This document shows, in pieces, positions 1 to 8,636 of a DNA stretch of 64,000 nucleotides. Every line of letters begins with the position of its first letter. Position 1 is the first letter of the stretch. The DNA is from Winogradskya consettensis. GTDB lineage: Bacteria; Actinomycetota; Actinomycetes; Mycobacteriales; Micromonosporaceae. Where the stretch lies: NCBI RefSeq assembly GCF_018332715.1, contig NZ_BOQP01000016.1:186001-250000 (forward strand), read 5' to 3'. The notes beneath the pieces were generated by a model. It saw only the letters and a program-made list of their open reading frames with translations, was not told the DNA's origin and did not search any database. Made by a program: the position numbers and the translations under genes.

Positions 1-2
1 TC

Positions 3-329
3 CTCGCCGACACGTCCCGGGACGCCGAGATCCAGGCGGAGTCGGACGAGGCGCTGTCGCTGACGGGCAAGGACGTGGGTACGCCGATCGTGCACTTCGA
101 GCCGCCCGCCGGTGTCGCGTTCTTCGGCCCGGTGATCAGCCGGCTGCCCGACGAGAAGCAGGCCGCGGAGTTGTGGGATCACGTCGTCGGCCTCGCCCGG
201 TTCCCCGGGTTCGCCGAGCTCAAGCGGAGCCTGCGCGAGCAGCCGCAGCTGCCGTCGTTCGGCGTCGCGGCGCAGGAGCCGGGCAAGGTCGAGGACTGGC
301 ACGCCGGCAGCCGGCGTCTCAAGAAGTAG
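3..329 (+). CDS. DsbA-fold oxidoreductase, possibly mycothiol-dependent nitroreductase family (5' partial)
   Basis: Only the last 108 codons are inside the window; the frame is open from base 3 and the N-terminal thioredoxin-fold active site lies upstream of it. The visible part has the GTPIVHFEPP segment and a C-terminal helical run typical of the DsbA-like proteins related to mycobacterial Rv2466c, which reduce substrates using mycothiol. GTPI fits the cis-proline region of a thioredoxin fold. It is cytosolic as far as can be seen. It converges with the TetR gene, with only 5 bases between the stops. The family call is likely, but the active-site Cys cannot be checked here. Confidence 0.65.
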   Translation, partial: LADTSRDAEIQAESDEALSLTGKDVGTPIVHFEPPAGVAFFGPVISRLPDEKQAAELWDHVVGLARFPGFAELKRSLREQPQLPSFGVAAQEPGKVEDWHAGSRRLKK

Positions 330-334
330 ACCCG

Positions 335-895
335 TCAGCCCTTCGCCACCAGGAGCGCGAGAGCACCGGCGGTCGCCTCGTCCGCTGACGCCTGCCGTCC
401 GGTTGCTCGCGCGACGACGAACGCACCCTCGACGACGGCCAGCAGGGCGGCGGCCGTCTTCGCGGGATCCAGCCCCGGCGGCAGGGAGCCGTCGTCCAGG
501 GCCTCGCGAACCACATCGGTGAGGAGGCCGGCCAGCTCGGTGAACGCGGAGCCCAGCGCTTCCCGGAGGTCGGTCTCGGCGAGGATCCCGGCGTCGTACG
601 CGAATCCGCCGATCTGGCATCCGCCGAGCGCGTCGCCGGCCGAGGCGAGAAAGGCTGCCAGCCGGTCCCGGCCGGTCGGCAGTCCTTGCATGGCCGCGCG
701 TACGGAAGCGACGAGGTCCCGTCCGTTCTCGGCGATGACCTCCTGGGCGAGACCGGGCTTCGTCGGGAAGTGGTGATAGAAGCTGCCCTGCCCGACGCCG
801 GAGTCCGCCATCACCTGCTTCGGGCTCGTCGTCGAGTAGCCGTGGTGCCAGAAGAGCCGCTTGGCCGAGTCGATGATCCGCCGCCTGTTGTCCAT
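335..895 (-). CDS. TetR/AcrR family transcriptional repressor
   Basis: 186 residues, the usual length for the family. The N-terminal 50 residues form a TetR helix-turn-helix (RIIDSAKRLFWHHGY, then GVGQGSFYHHFPTKPGLAQE), and the rest is a helical ligand-binding domain without a recognisable ligand signature. The gene is divergent from the alpha/beta hydrolase at 1003. The gap between them holds two copies of a 15-bp sequence, one part of a dyad, so it probably represses the hydrolase and itself. The inducer is unknown but is likely related to the hydrolase substrate. Confidence 0.9.
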   Translation of the reverse strand: MDNRRRIIDSAKRLFWHHGYSTTSPKQVMADSGVGQGSFYHHFPTKPGLAQEVIAENGRDLVASVRAAMQGLPTGRDRLAAFLASAGDALGGCQIGGFAYDAGILAETDLREALGSAFTELAGLLTDVVREALDDGSLPPGLDPAKTAAALLAVVEGAFVVARATGRQASADEATAGALALLVAKG

Positions 896-915
896 GAGAC
901 GAGCCTAACAGCCCT

Positions 916-956
916 CCATACCTAGAAGTAGGGTTGCCGCCATACCTAGAAGTATG
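916..956. promoter_or_regulatory. Putative TetR operator: direct repeat with dyad
   Basis: The 15-mer CCATACCTAGAAGTA occurs at 916-930 and again at 940-954, exactly 24 bp apart. The second copy extends to a 16-bp imperfect palindrome, CATAC-N6-GTATG, at 941-956. It lies in the divergent gap between the TetR gene (start 895) and the hydrolase (start 1003), where a TetR dimer pair would bind. That it is the operator is inference from position and symmetry. Confidence 0.6.
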
Positions 957-1002
957 TATGGTCATTCTCGTCCGACCCGCTCGCCGGAAAAGGAGCACCA
1001 CC

Positions 1003-1872
1003 ATGACCGCCGTCGTGCATTACAAAACCGAAGACCTCGACGGATTCGAGATGTTCTACCGGGAAGCCGGCCCCGCCGACGCGCCCGTCGTGCTTCTGCT
1101 GCACGGCTTTCCGACCTCGTCGCACATGTTCCGAGACCTGATTCCGTACCTCGCGGACCGCTTCCACGTCATCGCCCCGGACCTGCCCGGCTACGGCGGA
1201 AGCGCCACCCCCGACCGGGCGGAGTTCTCCTACACGTTCGACAACGCGGCGGCGTACGTGCAGAAGCTTCTGACCAAGCTCGGCGTGACCAGGTACGCCG
1301 TCAACGTCTTCGACTACGGCGCACCCACCGCGTGGCGGCTCGCCCTGGCCGACCCGGACGCGATCACCGCGCTCATCGTGCAGAACGGCAACGCCTACGA
1401 CGAGGGCCTGGACAACGACTTCTGGGCGCCGATCAAGCGCTACTGGGCCGACAACAGCCCCGGGAACCGTGACGCCCTGCGCGGACTGGTCACCCTGGAC
1501 ACCACGAAGTTCCAGTACACCGATGGGATGGCCCACGCCTCCCGCATCTCACCCGACAACTGGATCGTCGACCAGGCCCTGCTCGACCGTCCCGGCAACG
1601 ACGAGATCCAGCTCGACTACTTCCTCGACTACGGCACGAACCCGGCGCTCTACCCGCCGGTCCAGCAGTGGCTGCGCGACCACCAGCCCCCGACGCTGAT
1701 CGTGTGGGGCGCCAACGACGTCATCTTCCCGGCCGCGGGCGCCCACCCCTACAAGCGCGACCTCGAGGACGTCGAGTTCCACCTCTTCGACAGCGGTCAC
1801 TTCCTTCTCGAGGACCGCGCCGACGAGGTCTTCCCGCTCATCCACGACTTCCTGACCCGCAAGCTCGGCTGA
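1003..1872 (+). CDS. Alpha/beta hydrolase, epoxide hydrolase/dehalogenase-like
   Basis: 289 residues. ATG at 1003 is chosen because AAAGGAG sits 8 bases upstream; a TTG at 934 is in frame but would overlap the operator repeats. The oxyanion motif HGFPTSS, a nucleophile elbow with Asp (FDYGAP), an acid region (GANDVIFP) and the catalytic His (DSGHFLLED) are visible. An Asp nucleophile marks the epoxide hydrolase/haloalkane dehalogenase branch rather than an esterase. There is no signal peptide, so it is cytosolic. It is divergent from and probably controlled by the TetR gene. Confidence 0.88.
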   Translation: MTAVVHYKTEDLDGFEMFYREAGPADAPVVLLLHGFPTSSHMFRDLIPYLADRFHVIAPDLPGYGGSATPDRAEFSYTFDNAAAYVQKLLTKLGVTRYAVNVFDYGAPTAWRLALADPDAITALIVQNGNAYDEGLDNDFWAPIKRYWADNSPGNRDALRGLVTLDTTKFQYTDGMAHASRISPDNWIVDQALLDRPGNDEIQLDYFLDYGTNPALYPPVQQWLRDHQPPTLIVWGANDVIFPAAGAHPYKRDLEDVEFHLFDSGHFLLEDRADEVFPLIHDFLTRKLG

Positions 1873-1878
1873 CCGATC

Positions 1879-1912
1879 GGGTCGTGGCCCGGTCGCGGTC
1901 GGGCCACGACCC
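1879..1912. terminator. Bidirectional stem-loop terminator between convergent genes
   Basis: A perfect 13-bp inverted repeat (GGGTCGTGGCCCG at 1879-1891, complement at 1900-1912) with an 8-base loop lies between the hydrolase stop (1872) and the stop of the minus-strand gene (1921). It has no U-tract, as is common in high-GC actinobacteria. Confidence 0.75.
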
Positions 1913-1920
1913 GTTGGCTG

Positions 1921-2370
1921 TCAGCCAGGGTTGATCCCGAGCGCTGCGACCAGCTCGCGCAGCGTCTCCTCGGCGAACGTGTTGTGCGCTGTGAGCAGAG
2001 CACGGATGGCCTCCGGGTCGGGGATGAGACCCGCCTCGGCCGCCCACGCGAGGGCCTGCATGAGCACCTCATCCGCGCTCTCCTCCAGCTCCGGCGCTCC
2101 GAACTCCGCGGCCGTGTCCGGATGCAGATAGGTGTGCCACCCGCTGCCGGACGGGCTCAGCGCCTCGACGTCGGCAACGTCGCTGTCCATCACGTACGCC
2201 GAGAGCGCCGGCCTCCCCGACTCCTCGACCAGCGCGGCCAGGGCACCGCGCGCATCACCGTCGAGCTGCGCCCACCGCCAGCCGTTGCCCAGGTCGATCT
2301 CGTGCAGCAGATTCGCGCCCTCGAACGGCTTCCCGGTGCGAGCGACCAGGATCCGGCCCGTGTATCCCAT
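1921..2370 (-). CDS. Hypothetical protein coupled to the kinase-lectin gene
   Basis: 149 residues, starting MGYTGRILVARTG. The ATG (2370-2368) shares one base with the kinase stop TGA (2372-2370), a TGATG arrangement that implies translational coupling, so the shorter start is preferred over the longer open frame to 2412. The sequence is acidic, with GNGWRWAQLDGDARGAL and an Asp/Glu-rich centre. I see no transmembrane segment or known catalytic motif. It has the feel of small actinobacterial cytosolic proteins of unknown function. The coupling suggests a role linked to the kinase, perhaps as substrate or partner; that is inference. Confidence 0.7.
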   Translation of the reverse strand: MGYTGRILVARTGKPFEGANLLHEIDLGNGWRWAQLDGDARGALAALVEESGRPALSAYVMDSDVADVEALSPSGSGWHTYLHPDTAAEFGAPELEESADEVLMQALAWAAEAGLIPDPEAIRALLTAHNTFAEETLRELVAALGINPG

Positions 2371-4313
2371 CAGTGATTCCATTTCTGGTTCGAATTCCCG
2401 GAGCATTCCCACACCTGAGCCACGACCCCGTTCGACGCGTCGCTGTCGGGCACGTCGACGCAGGCGATGTCCTTGAGGCTCACCAGATCGTACGATTCGT
2501 TGTAGTTGAAGCGTTGCGCCGAGGAGCCACTGCAGGTGGCTCCGCGCAGCCGGGCGCCGTCCCCACTGCCCGTGACCTGGACGCAGAGCCCCAGCACCCG
2601 CAGGGTGTCGTCACCGGGAAGGTCGAACTTCTGTGCGTCCCGGCCGTCGCACTGCCACAACACGATGGCCTTGCTGGTGGTGTTCAGCTGCAGGCACGTG
2701 CCGGTGCCCATGTTGCTCATGGTCGTGCCGACCGCGATGCTCTTCGTGCTGGTCGCTCCCGGCGCTGCGGCGGTCGGCTTCGTCGTGGTCGTGACCGATG
2801 TGGAGCCGGTCGCGGGGCTGGACGCCGAGCCACCTTTGTTCGGCCGCGACGGTGTGGCACTGCGCGACCGGTGCGCGGTCGAGGCCGGCTTCCCGCTGCC
2901 CGGTGCCGGGGAACTCCCCGCGGGACCCGGAGTCTCCTGCGTCGCGCCGGGCAGTGCCGCGGGCGGGGTCTCGCCCGCCTCGGCGGTGGAGAACAACGGC
3001 CGCGCGGCGATTCCACCGCCCACCAGCAGGACTACCACCGCAGCCGCCGACCACCAGATCGGGCGCATCCGCTTCGACCGCGCCACCGATGCAGCTGCGG
3101 GAGTCGTCGCACCCGCGGTCGCCGGCACACCGTGTGGTGTCGACGCCGTGGGCCGGTCGCCCGGGTTCGGGTGCGCACGCACGTCGATGCCCGCGATGCC
3201 GTCGAGCGTGCCCGCTCCTGTGGGCGCGGCATGTACCACCGGCGCGGCGGGCCCGGCAGACGCGGCGGACGCGGCGGGCCCGGCAGACGCGGCAGACGCG
3301 GCAGGCGCGGCGGGCGAGGCGAGCGCGAGGTGTGCGGCGGGCGACGCGGGCGTGGGGTGTGCCGTCGGCCGGGCGGGCGTGGCGGGTGCGCCCGGGCCGG
3401 TGGACGGGGTGGGGGCCGGGCCGTTCGGGGCCAGGGCGGCGAGGCGGTCCAGGTCGGAGGGGGTCGGGGCGAGGACGGCGAGGGGGTCGGGCTCGGAGGC
3501 GGCGGCTGTTCGCAGGAGGGATTCGGCGGTGGGGGCGTCGGCTCGGTGGGCCGGGTCCTTCTGCAGGAGGCCGGCCAGGGCGGGGTAGAGCGCGCCGGCG
3601 CGCTCCGGGGGTTTGGGTAGCTCGGTGGCCAGGGCGGCGAGGGTGGCGATGGGGGAGGAGCGTTCGTAGGGGGTGCGGCCCTCGACGGCGTAGTAGAGGG
3701 TGGCGCCGAGGGACCACAGGTCGCTGGCGGGGCCGACCTCGCCGTCGAGGGCTCGTTCGGGGGCGAGGTAGGACGGGGAGCCGAGCAGGACACCGGTGCG
3801 GGTCATGGCGCTGTCGCCGGCGGCCACGGCGAGGCCGAAGTCGGTGAGGACGACGCGGCCGTCGGTGGCGAGCAGGACGTTGGCCGGTTTGACGTCGCGG
3901 TGCAGGATGCCGGCGCGGTGGGCGGCTCGCAGGCCGTTGAGGATGCCGAGGCCGATGCGGGCGGCTTTCGCGGGCGGCATGGGGCCCTCGTCACGCAGGA
4001 CCTGGTGCATCGAGCGGGACTCGACGAGCTCCATCACGATCCACGGGCTGTCCTGCTCGTGGACGACGTCGAAGATGCGGATCACGTTGGGGTGGTCGAA
4101 CTGGGCGACCGCGCGGGCCTCCCGGATCGCGCGTTCGCGGAGCTCGATGATCTCGCCGTGGGTGAGGCCGGCCGGCAGGAGGAGCTGTTTGAGCGCGACC
4201 TCGCGGTGCAGCAACTCGTCGTGGGCGGCCCAGACCCGGCCCATGCCACCCTCGCCGAGGATGCGCACGAGACGGTAACGGGCTGCGACCATTGTAGATT
4301 CGGTGTCCGGCAC
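2370..4313 (-). CDS. Membrane serine/threonine protein kinase with extracellular ricin-type lectin domain
   Basis: 647 residues. The kinase domain (about 13-270) is complete: glycine loop GEGGMG (20-25), Lys42 in VALKQ, catalytic HRDVKPAN (Asp140), DFG (158-160) and APE (184-186). An Ala/Pro/Ser-rich linker follows, with near-repeats such as AASAGPAASAASAGP, then one transmembrane helix (about 418-440), a Ser/Thr/Pro-rich stalk, and a beta-trefoil (about 535-647) with QKF, QRF and QKW motifs of ricin B lectins. The lectin would lie outside the cell, so a glycan-sensing kinase is plausible. The start is GTG at 4313 or ATG at 4292; neither has a clear ribosome site. The coupled gene at 2370 follows. 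Confidence 0.9.
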   Translation of the reverse strand: MPDTESTMVAARYRLVRILGEGGMGRVWAAHDELLHREVALKQLLLPAGLTHGEIIELRERAIREARAVAQFDHPNVIRIFDVVHEQDSPWIVMELVESRSMHQVLRDEGPMPPAKAARIGLGILNGLRAAHRAGILHRDVKPANVLLATDGRVVLTDFGLAVAAGDSAMTRTGVLLGSPSYLAPERALDGEVGPASDLWSLGATLYYAVEGRTPYERSSPIATLAALATELPKPPERAGALYPALAGLLQKDPAHRADAPTAESLLRTAAASEPDPLAVLAPTPSDLDRLAALAPNGPAPTPSTGPGAPATPARPTAHPTPASPAAHLALASPAAPAASAASAGPAASAASAGPAAPVVHAAPTGAGTLDGIAGIDVRAHPNPGDRPTASTPHGVPATAGATTPAAASVARSKRMRPIWWSAAAVVVLLVGGGIAARPLFSTAEAGETPPAALPGATQETPGPAGSSPAPGSGKPASTAHRSRSATPSRPNKGGSASSPATGSTSVTTTTKPTAAAPGATSTKSIAVGTTMSNMGTGTCLQLNTTSKAIVLWQCDGRDAQKFDLPGDDTLRVLGLCVQVTGSGDGARLRGATCSGSSAQRFNYNESYDLVSLKDIACVDVPDSDASNGVVAQVWECSGNSNQKWNH

Positions 4314-4405
4314 CGCGGCAGATTACCGGCAACCCGGGACGTCCCGAGGACGGATCTCCCCGTGTGTCGCATGGCAGACACGATGTATCTCGCGCACGAA
4401 GGCTG

Positions 4406-6310
4406 TCAGACCTCGATGTGTGAGCCCATGATCACCGTGCGGTCGCGGGGGAGTCCGAAGTACTCCGCGGCGTCGGCGGTGATGTAGGACGTCGCGACGA
4501 AGAGGTGTTTGCGCCAGGGTGCCATCGTCGGGGCCGTGCCGATCCGGAGCTCGATCTTCGACAGGAAGTACGAGGCCTGGTCGAGCTGCAGGTGACCCTC
4601 GGTGATCGCGGGCTCGAGCTGCCGCAGCACGCCGGGCACGTCGGGGGTCTCCATGTAGCCGAAGCGGGCTATGACGTGGATGATGCCGTCGTCGCCGTAG
4701 CCGAGGTCGTCGGCGACGATCCGTTCGTCCGAAGGGACGCGGGGCACGGGTTCGGTGGTGAGCGTCATGATGACGACGTTCTCGTGGCGGACGTGGTTGT
4801 GCTCGACGTTGGCGCGCATCGCCAGGGGTGCCGTCTGCTTGCCGCGGTTGAGGAACACCGCTGTGCCGCGTACCCGCTGGATCTGGGATCGGGGGTCTCT
4901 GAGCTCGTCGATGAACTCGCGCAGTGAGCCTTCCTGACGGTCGCGCTCGGCCGTGACGATCTTGCGGCCGCGCTGCCAGGTGGTCATGAGGGTGAACGCG
5001 GTGAGGCCGATCAGCAGCGGCAGCCAGGCGCCGTGGGCCAGTTTGGTGAGGTTGGCGGCGACGAAGAGCAGGTCGACCGCGAGCAGGACGGTGGCGCCGC
5101 TGACGATGAGCCACAGCGGTGCGCCCCATTTGCCGCGGGCGACGTAGAAGAAGACCAGGGTGGTGATGGTGATCGTGCCGGTCACGGCCATGCCGAACGC
5201 GAAGGCCAGGGCCGCCGAGCTGCGGAACGCGAAGACCAGCGTGAGGACCGAGACCATCAGGAGCCAGTTGATCCACGGTACGTAGATCTGCCCGACCGAG
5301 GATTCCGATGTGTGCACGACCCGCAGCCGGGGCAGGTAACCGAGCTGCGCCGCCTGCGACGCGACCGAGTAGGCCCCTGTGATCACGGCCTGCGAGGCGA
5401 TCACCGTGGCCGCGGTGGCGAGCACCACCATCGGCAGCCGTCCCCAGCTCGGCAGGAGCAGGAAGAACGGGCTGCGGATGTTCGCCGGGTCGTCGAGGAT
5501 CAATGCCCCCTGGCCCAGGTAGCTGACAGTGGACGCGGGAAGGACGAGGAACAACCAGCCCCGCGCGATCGCGCGGCGGCCGAAATGGCCCATGTCGGCA
5601 TAGATGGCCTCGGCGCCCGTGACCGCCAGCACGATCGCGGCGAGGGCGAAGAAGGCGATGTGGAAGTGGCCGATGAGGAAGCCCACCGCGTACGTCGGCG
5701 AGAGGGCTCTGAGGATCGCGGGGTGTCCGGCGATGCCGATCGCACCGAACGTGGCGATCGCCCCGAACCAGAGGATCATGATCGGGCCGAAGATGCGCCC
5801 GACAGCGGCCGTGCCCCGGCGCTGGACCAGGAAGAGCACGACGATGATCACGGCGGTGATCGGCACGACCAGGCTACCCAGGGAGGGCTCGACGACCTTG
5901 ATCCCCTCGATCGCGGAGAGCACCGAGATCGCCGGGGTGATCATGCTGTCGCCGAAGAACAGCGAGGCGCCGAAGATGCCGACCGCGGCGAGCACGCCGG
6001 CCGCCTTGTGGCCGCGCTGCGCACCCCAGCGGCGCAGCAGTGCGATGAGTGCCATGATGCCGCCCTCGCCGTCGTTGTCGACGCGCATGGCGAGCAGCAC
6101 GTACGTCACCGTGACGATGATCATGACGGACCAGAACATCAGCGAGACGACCCCGAAGACGTTGCTGTCGCTGACCGGCACGGGGTGCGGGTCGTCCGGG
6201 CTGAACACGGTCTGCAGCGTGTAGATCGGGCTGGTGCCGATGTCCCCGAACACCACGCCCAGCGCGCCCACCACCACGGCCAGCCGGACGGAATCATGCG
6301 AAGTCGTCAC
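4406..6310 (-). CDS. kup: Kup-family potassium uptake permease
   Basis: 634 residues, the normal size for Kup/HAK/KUP proteins. It starts with GTG, and the N-terminus carries the family hallmark GVVFGDIGTSPIYTLQ followed by about twelve membrane helices (for example VGILAAVGIF-like, GFLIGHFHIAFFALA and FAFGMAVTGTITITTLVFFYVARG segments) and a hydrophilic C-terminal tail of about 170 residues. It imports potassium with protons across the cytoplasmic membrane. It is monocistronic, with 92 bases to the kinase start and a divergent polyamine operon upstream. No c-di-AMP riboswitch was recognised in the short leader. Confidence 0.93.
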   Translation of the reverse strand: MTTSHDSVRLAVVVGALGVVFGDIGTSPIYTLQTVFSPDDPHPVPVSDSNVFGVVSLMFWSVMIIVTVTYVLLAMRVDNDGEGGIMALIALLRRWGAQRGHKAAGVLAAVGIFGASLFFGDSMITPAISVLSAIEGIKVVEPSLGSLVVPITAVIIVVLFLVQRRGTAAVGRIFGPIMILWFGAIATFGAIGIAGHPAILRALSPTYAVGFLIGHFHIAFFALAAIVLAVTGAEAIYADMGHFGRRAIARGWLFLVLPASTVSYLGQGALILDDPANIRSPFFLLLPSWGRLPMVVLATAATVIASQAVITGAYSVASQAAQLGYLPRLRVVHTSESSVGQIYVPWINWLLMVSVLTLVFAFRSSAALAFAFGMAVTGTITITTLVFFYVARGKWGAPLWLIVSGATVLLAVDLLFVAANLTKLAHGAWLPLLIGLTAFTLMTTWQRGRKIVTAERDRQEGSLREFIDELRDPRSQIQRVRGTAVFLNRGKQTAPLAMRANVEHNHVRHENVVIMTLTTEPVPRVPSDERIVADDLGYGDDGIIHVIARFGYMETPDVPGVLRQLEPAITEGHLQLDQASYFLSKIELRIGTAPTMAPWRKHLFVATSYITADAAEYFGLPRDRTVIMGSHIEV

Positions 6311-6425
6311 GGTGAAACGATAAAGGTCAACTCAGGCGCAAGAGGGCGATGCCGGAATCCGCCCCAATATAAAGATCCAGCGGTAACCGTGCGGGGTGAT
6401 TACCGAGATCCGCTACAACAGGCCC

Positions 6426-7445
6426 ATGACCGTCGAGCTGAGCGGGTTGCGCAAGACCTTCGGCGCCGTCACGGCGGTCGACGGGATCGACCTGCGGATC
6501 GGCGACGGCGAGTTCTTCTCGATGCTGGGCCCGTCCGGCTCGGGCAAGACCACCGTGCTGCGGCTGATCGCCGGGTTCGAGCTGCCCACCGCGGGCACCG
6601 TGGCGCTGGACGGCCGTGACGTCACCCGGCTGGCGCCGTTCGAGCGCGACGTCAACACCGTCTTCCAGGACTACGCGCTGTTCCCGCATCTCAGCGTGCA
6701 GGAGAACGTCGAGTACGGGCTGAAGGTGCGCAAGGTCGCGAAACGTGAACGCCGTGAGCGCGCCCGGGAGGCCCTCGCCAAGGTGCGGCTCGAGGGCTTC
6801 GGCGCGCGTAAACCGTCGGCGATGTCCGGCGGTCAGCGCCAGCGGGTCGCCCTGGCCCGGGCGCTGGTCAACCGGCCGAAGGTGCTGCTGCTCGACGAGC
6901 CCCTCGGCGCGCTCGACCGCAAGCTGCGCGAGCAGATGCAGGTGGAACTCAAGGCGATCCAGCGCGACGCCGGCATCACGTTCGTCTTCGTCACGCACGA
7001 CCAGGACGAGGCGCTGACGATGAGCGACCGGGTGGCGGTCTTCGACGGGGGCCGCATCGTGCAGGTCGGCACCCCGGAGTCGGTCTACGAGCGCCCGGCG
7101 AGCGCGTTCGTGGCGGACTTCGTCGGATCGTCCAACGTGTTCTCCGGGGAGACCGCAAGGACCCTCTTCAGGAAGGAGGGCACCTTTTCCGTACGCCCGG
7201 AGAAGATCGCGATCACCGACGAGCCGGCAGCCGCGCCGGGCACTGTGGCCGAGGTCATCTACGCCGGGCCGGTCACCCGCTACGTGGTCGACCTGGACGC
7301 CGGCGCCCGGGTGGTCGTGGTCGAGCAGAACAGCCGCACCCCGCGCGCGCTCGCCGGGCTGCGCGGTCAGCGGGTCCGGCTCGGCTGGCACGAGGAGCAC
7401 GTCATCCCACTCCCCTCCGGAAAGGACAGCGCGCATGCGAGCTGA
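6426..7445 (+). CDS. potA: Spermidine/putrescine-type ABC transporter ATP-binding protein
   Basis: 339 residues from ATG 6426; a GTG at 6396 is an in-frame alternative. Walker A GPSGSGKTT, the Q-loop in TVFQDYALFPHL, signature SGGQRQRVALARAL, Walker B VLLLDEPLGALD and the switch His in FVTHDQDEAL are all intact. A C-terminal TOBE-like domain is present (from about residue 240: FSVRPEKIAI). It powers the importer encoded by the next three genes; its last 11 bases overlap the binding-protein gene. Specificity for polyamines is inferred from family resemblance and operon order. Confidence 0.9.
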   Translation: MTVELSGLRKTFGAVTAVDGIDLRIGDGEFFSMLGPSGSGKTTVLRLIAGFELPTAGTVALDGRDVTRLAPFERDVNTVFQDYALFPHLSVQENVEYGLKVRKVAKRERRERAREALAKVRLEGFGARKPSAMSGGQRQRVALARALVNRPKVLLLDEPLGALDRKLREQMQVELKAIQRDAGITFVFVTHDQDEALTMSDRVAVFDGGRIVQVGTPESVYERPASAFVADFVGSSNVFSGETARTLFRKEGTFSVRPEKIAITDEPAAAPGTVAEVIYAGPVTRYVVDLDAGARVVVVEQNSRTPRALAGLRGQRVRLGWHEEHVIPLPSGKDSAHAS

Positions 7446-8634
7446 CAGCAGGTGGACGACGGCGGTTCTGGTGGCGGGGGTGCTCACGCTCGCCGCGTGC
7501 GGTGGCGGTGACGAGGGCGGCGGATCCGGCCCGGGCGGCCTGTCCGTGCCCAGAATCGAGAAACTGGCAGCGCTCGGCGCGGGGGAGGGCGAGGTCAACA
7601 TCGTCTCCTGGGCCGGATACGTCGAGGACGGCTCGACCGACAAGACGGTCGACTGGGTCAGCCCGTTCGAGTCGGAGACCGGTTGCAAGGTCAACAACAA
7701 GGTGGCCGCGACCTCCGACGAGATGGTCACCCTCATGAAGACCGGAGAGTACGACGTGGTGTCGGCGTCCGGCGACGCGTCGCTGCGGCTGATCTACGGC
7801 GGCGACGTGGCTCCCGTGAACACCGGCCTGATCGCGAATTACAAGGACATCTTCGACGGGCTCAAGGACAAGCCGTGGAACGCCGTCAACGGGGTTGCGT
7901 ACGGCGTCCCGCACGGCCGCGGCGCGAACGTCCTGATGTACCGCACCGACATCGTCAAGCCCGCACCGACGTCGTGGGGCGCCGTCTTCGACCCGGACTC
8001 GCCGTTCAAGGGCAGGATCACCGCGTACGACTCGCCGATCTACATCGCCGACGCCGCGCTCTACCTCATGAAGAGCAAGCCGGATCTGGGCATCAAGAAC
8101 CCGTACGCGCTCGACGACACCCAGTTCGACGCCGCCGTCGCGCTGTTGAAGGAGCAGAACAAGGCGATCGGGGAGTACTGGGCGGACTACACGAAGGAGG
8201 TGCAGGCGTTCAAGGCCGGCAACTCCGTGCTCGGCACGTCGTGGCAGGTGATCGTCAACCTCGCGAAGGCCGACAGGGCGCCGGTCGAGGCGGTGCTGCC
8301 CAGCGAGGGAGCCACCGGCTGGTCGGACACCTGGATGATCGCGGCGAAGGCGGCACACCCGAACTGCGGCTACCTCTGGATGAACCACATCGTGTCGCCC
8401 AGGGCCAACGCCGCGGTCGCCGAATGGTTCGGGGAGGCACCCGCCAACAAGCTGTCCTGCGCGCAGACCGTCGACAAGAACCACTGCACCACGTTCCACG
8501 CCGACGACGAGTCCTACTTCGACCAGGTCTGGTACTGGACCACCCCGCTCGCGCAGTGCGTCGACGGGCGTACCGACGTCACGTGCAAGGACTACGCGGC
8601 GTGGACGCAGGCGTGGACGGCGATCAAGGGGTGA
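7435..8634 (+). CDS. potD: Polyamine-type extracellular solute-binding lipoprotein
   Basis: 399 residues. A lipoprotein signal ends in the lipobox LAAC (Cys22), followed by a Gly-rich tether. The mature part resembles PotD/PotF-like binding proteins, with NIVSWAGYVEDGSTDKTV near the start and GVPHGRGANVLMYRTDI in the middle. It would be anchored on the outer face of the membrane and deliver ligand to the PotB/PotC permease. The start lies inside the end of potA (11-bp overlap). The ligand could be spermidine, putrescine or a related amine or opine; the sequence alone does not settle it. Confidence 0.88.
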   Translation: MRADSRWTTAVLVAGVLTLAACGGGDEGGGSGPGGLSVPRIEKLAALGAGEGEVNIVSWAGYVEDGSTDKTVDWVSPFESETGCKVNNKVAATSDEMVTLMKTGEYDVVSASGDASLRLIYGGDVAPVNTGLIANYKDIFDGLKDKPWNAVNGVAYGVPHGRGANVLMYRTDIVKPAPTSWGAVFDPDSPFKGRITAYDSPIYIADAALYLMKSKPDLGIKNPYALDDTQFDAAVALLKEQNKAIGEYWADYTKEVQAFKAGNSVLGTSWQVIVNLAKADRAPVEAVLPSEGATGWSDTWMIAAKAAHPNCGYLWMNHIVSPRANAAVAEWFGEAPANKLSCAQTVDKNHCTTFHADDESYFDQVWYWTTPLAQCVDGRTDVTCKDYAAWTQAWTAIKG

Positions 8635-8636
8635 GC

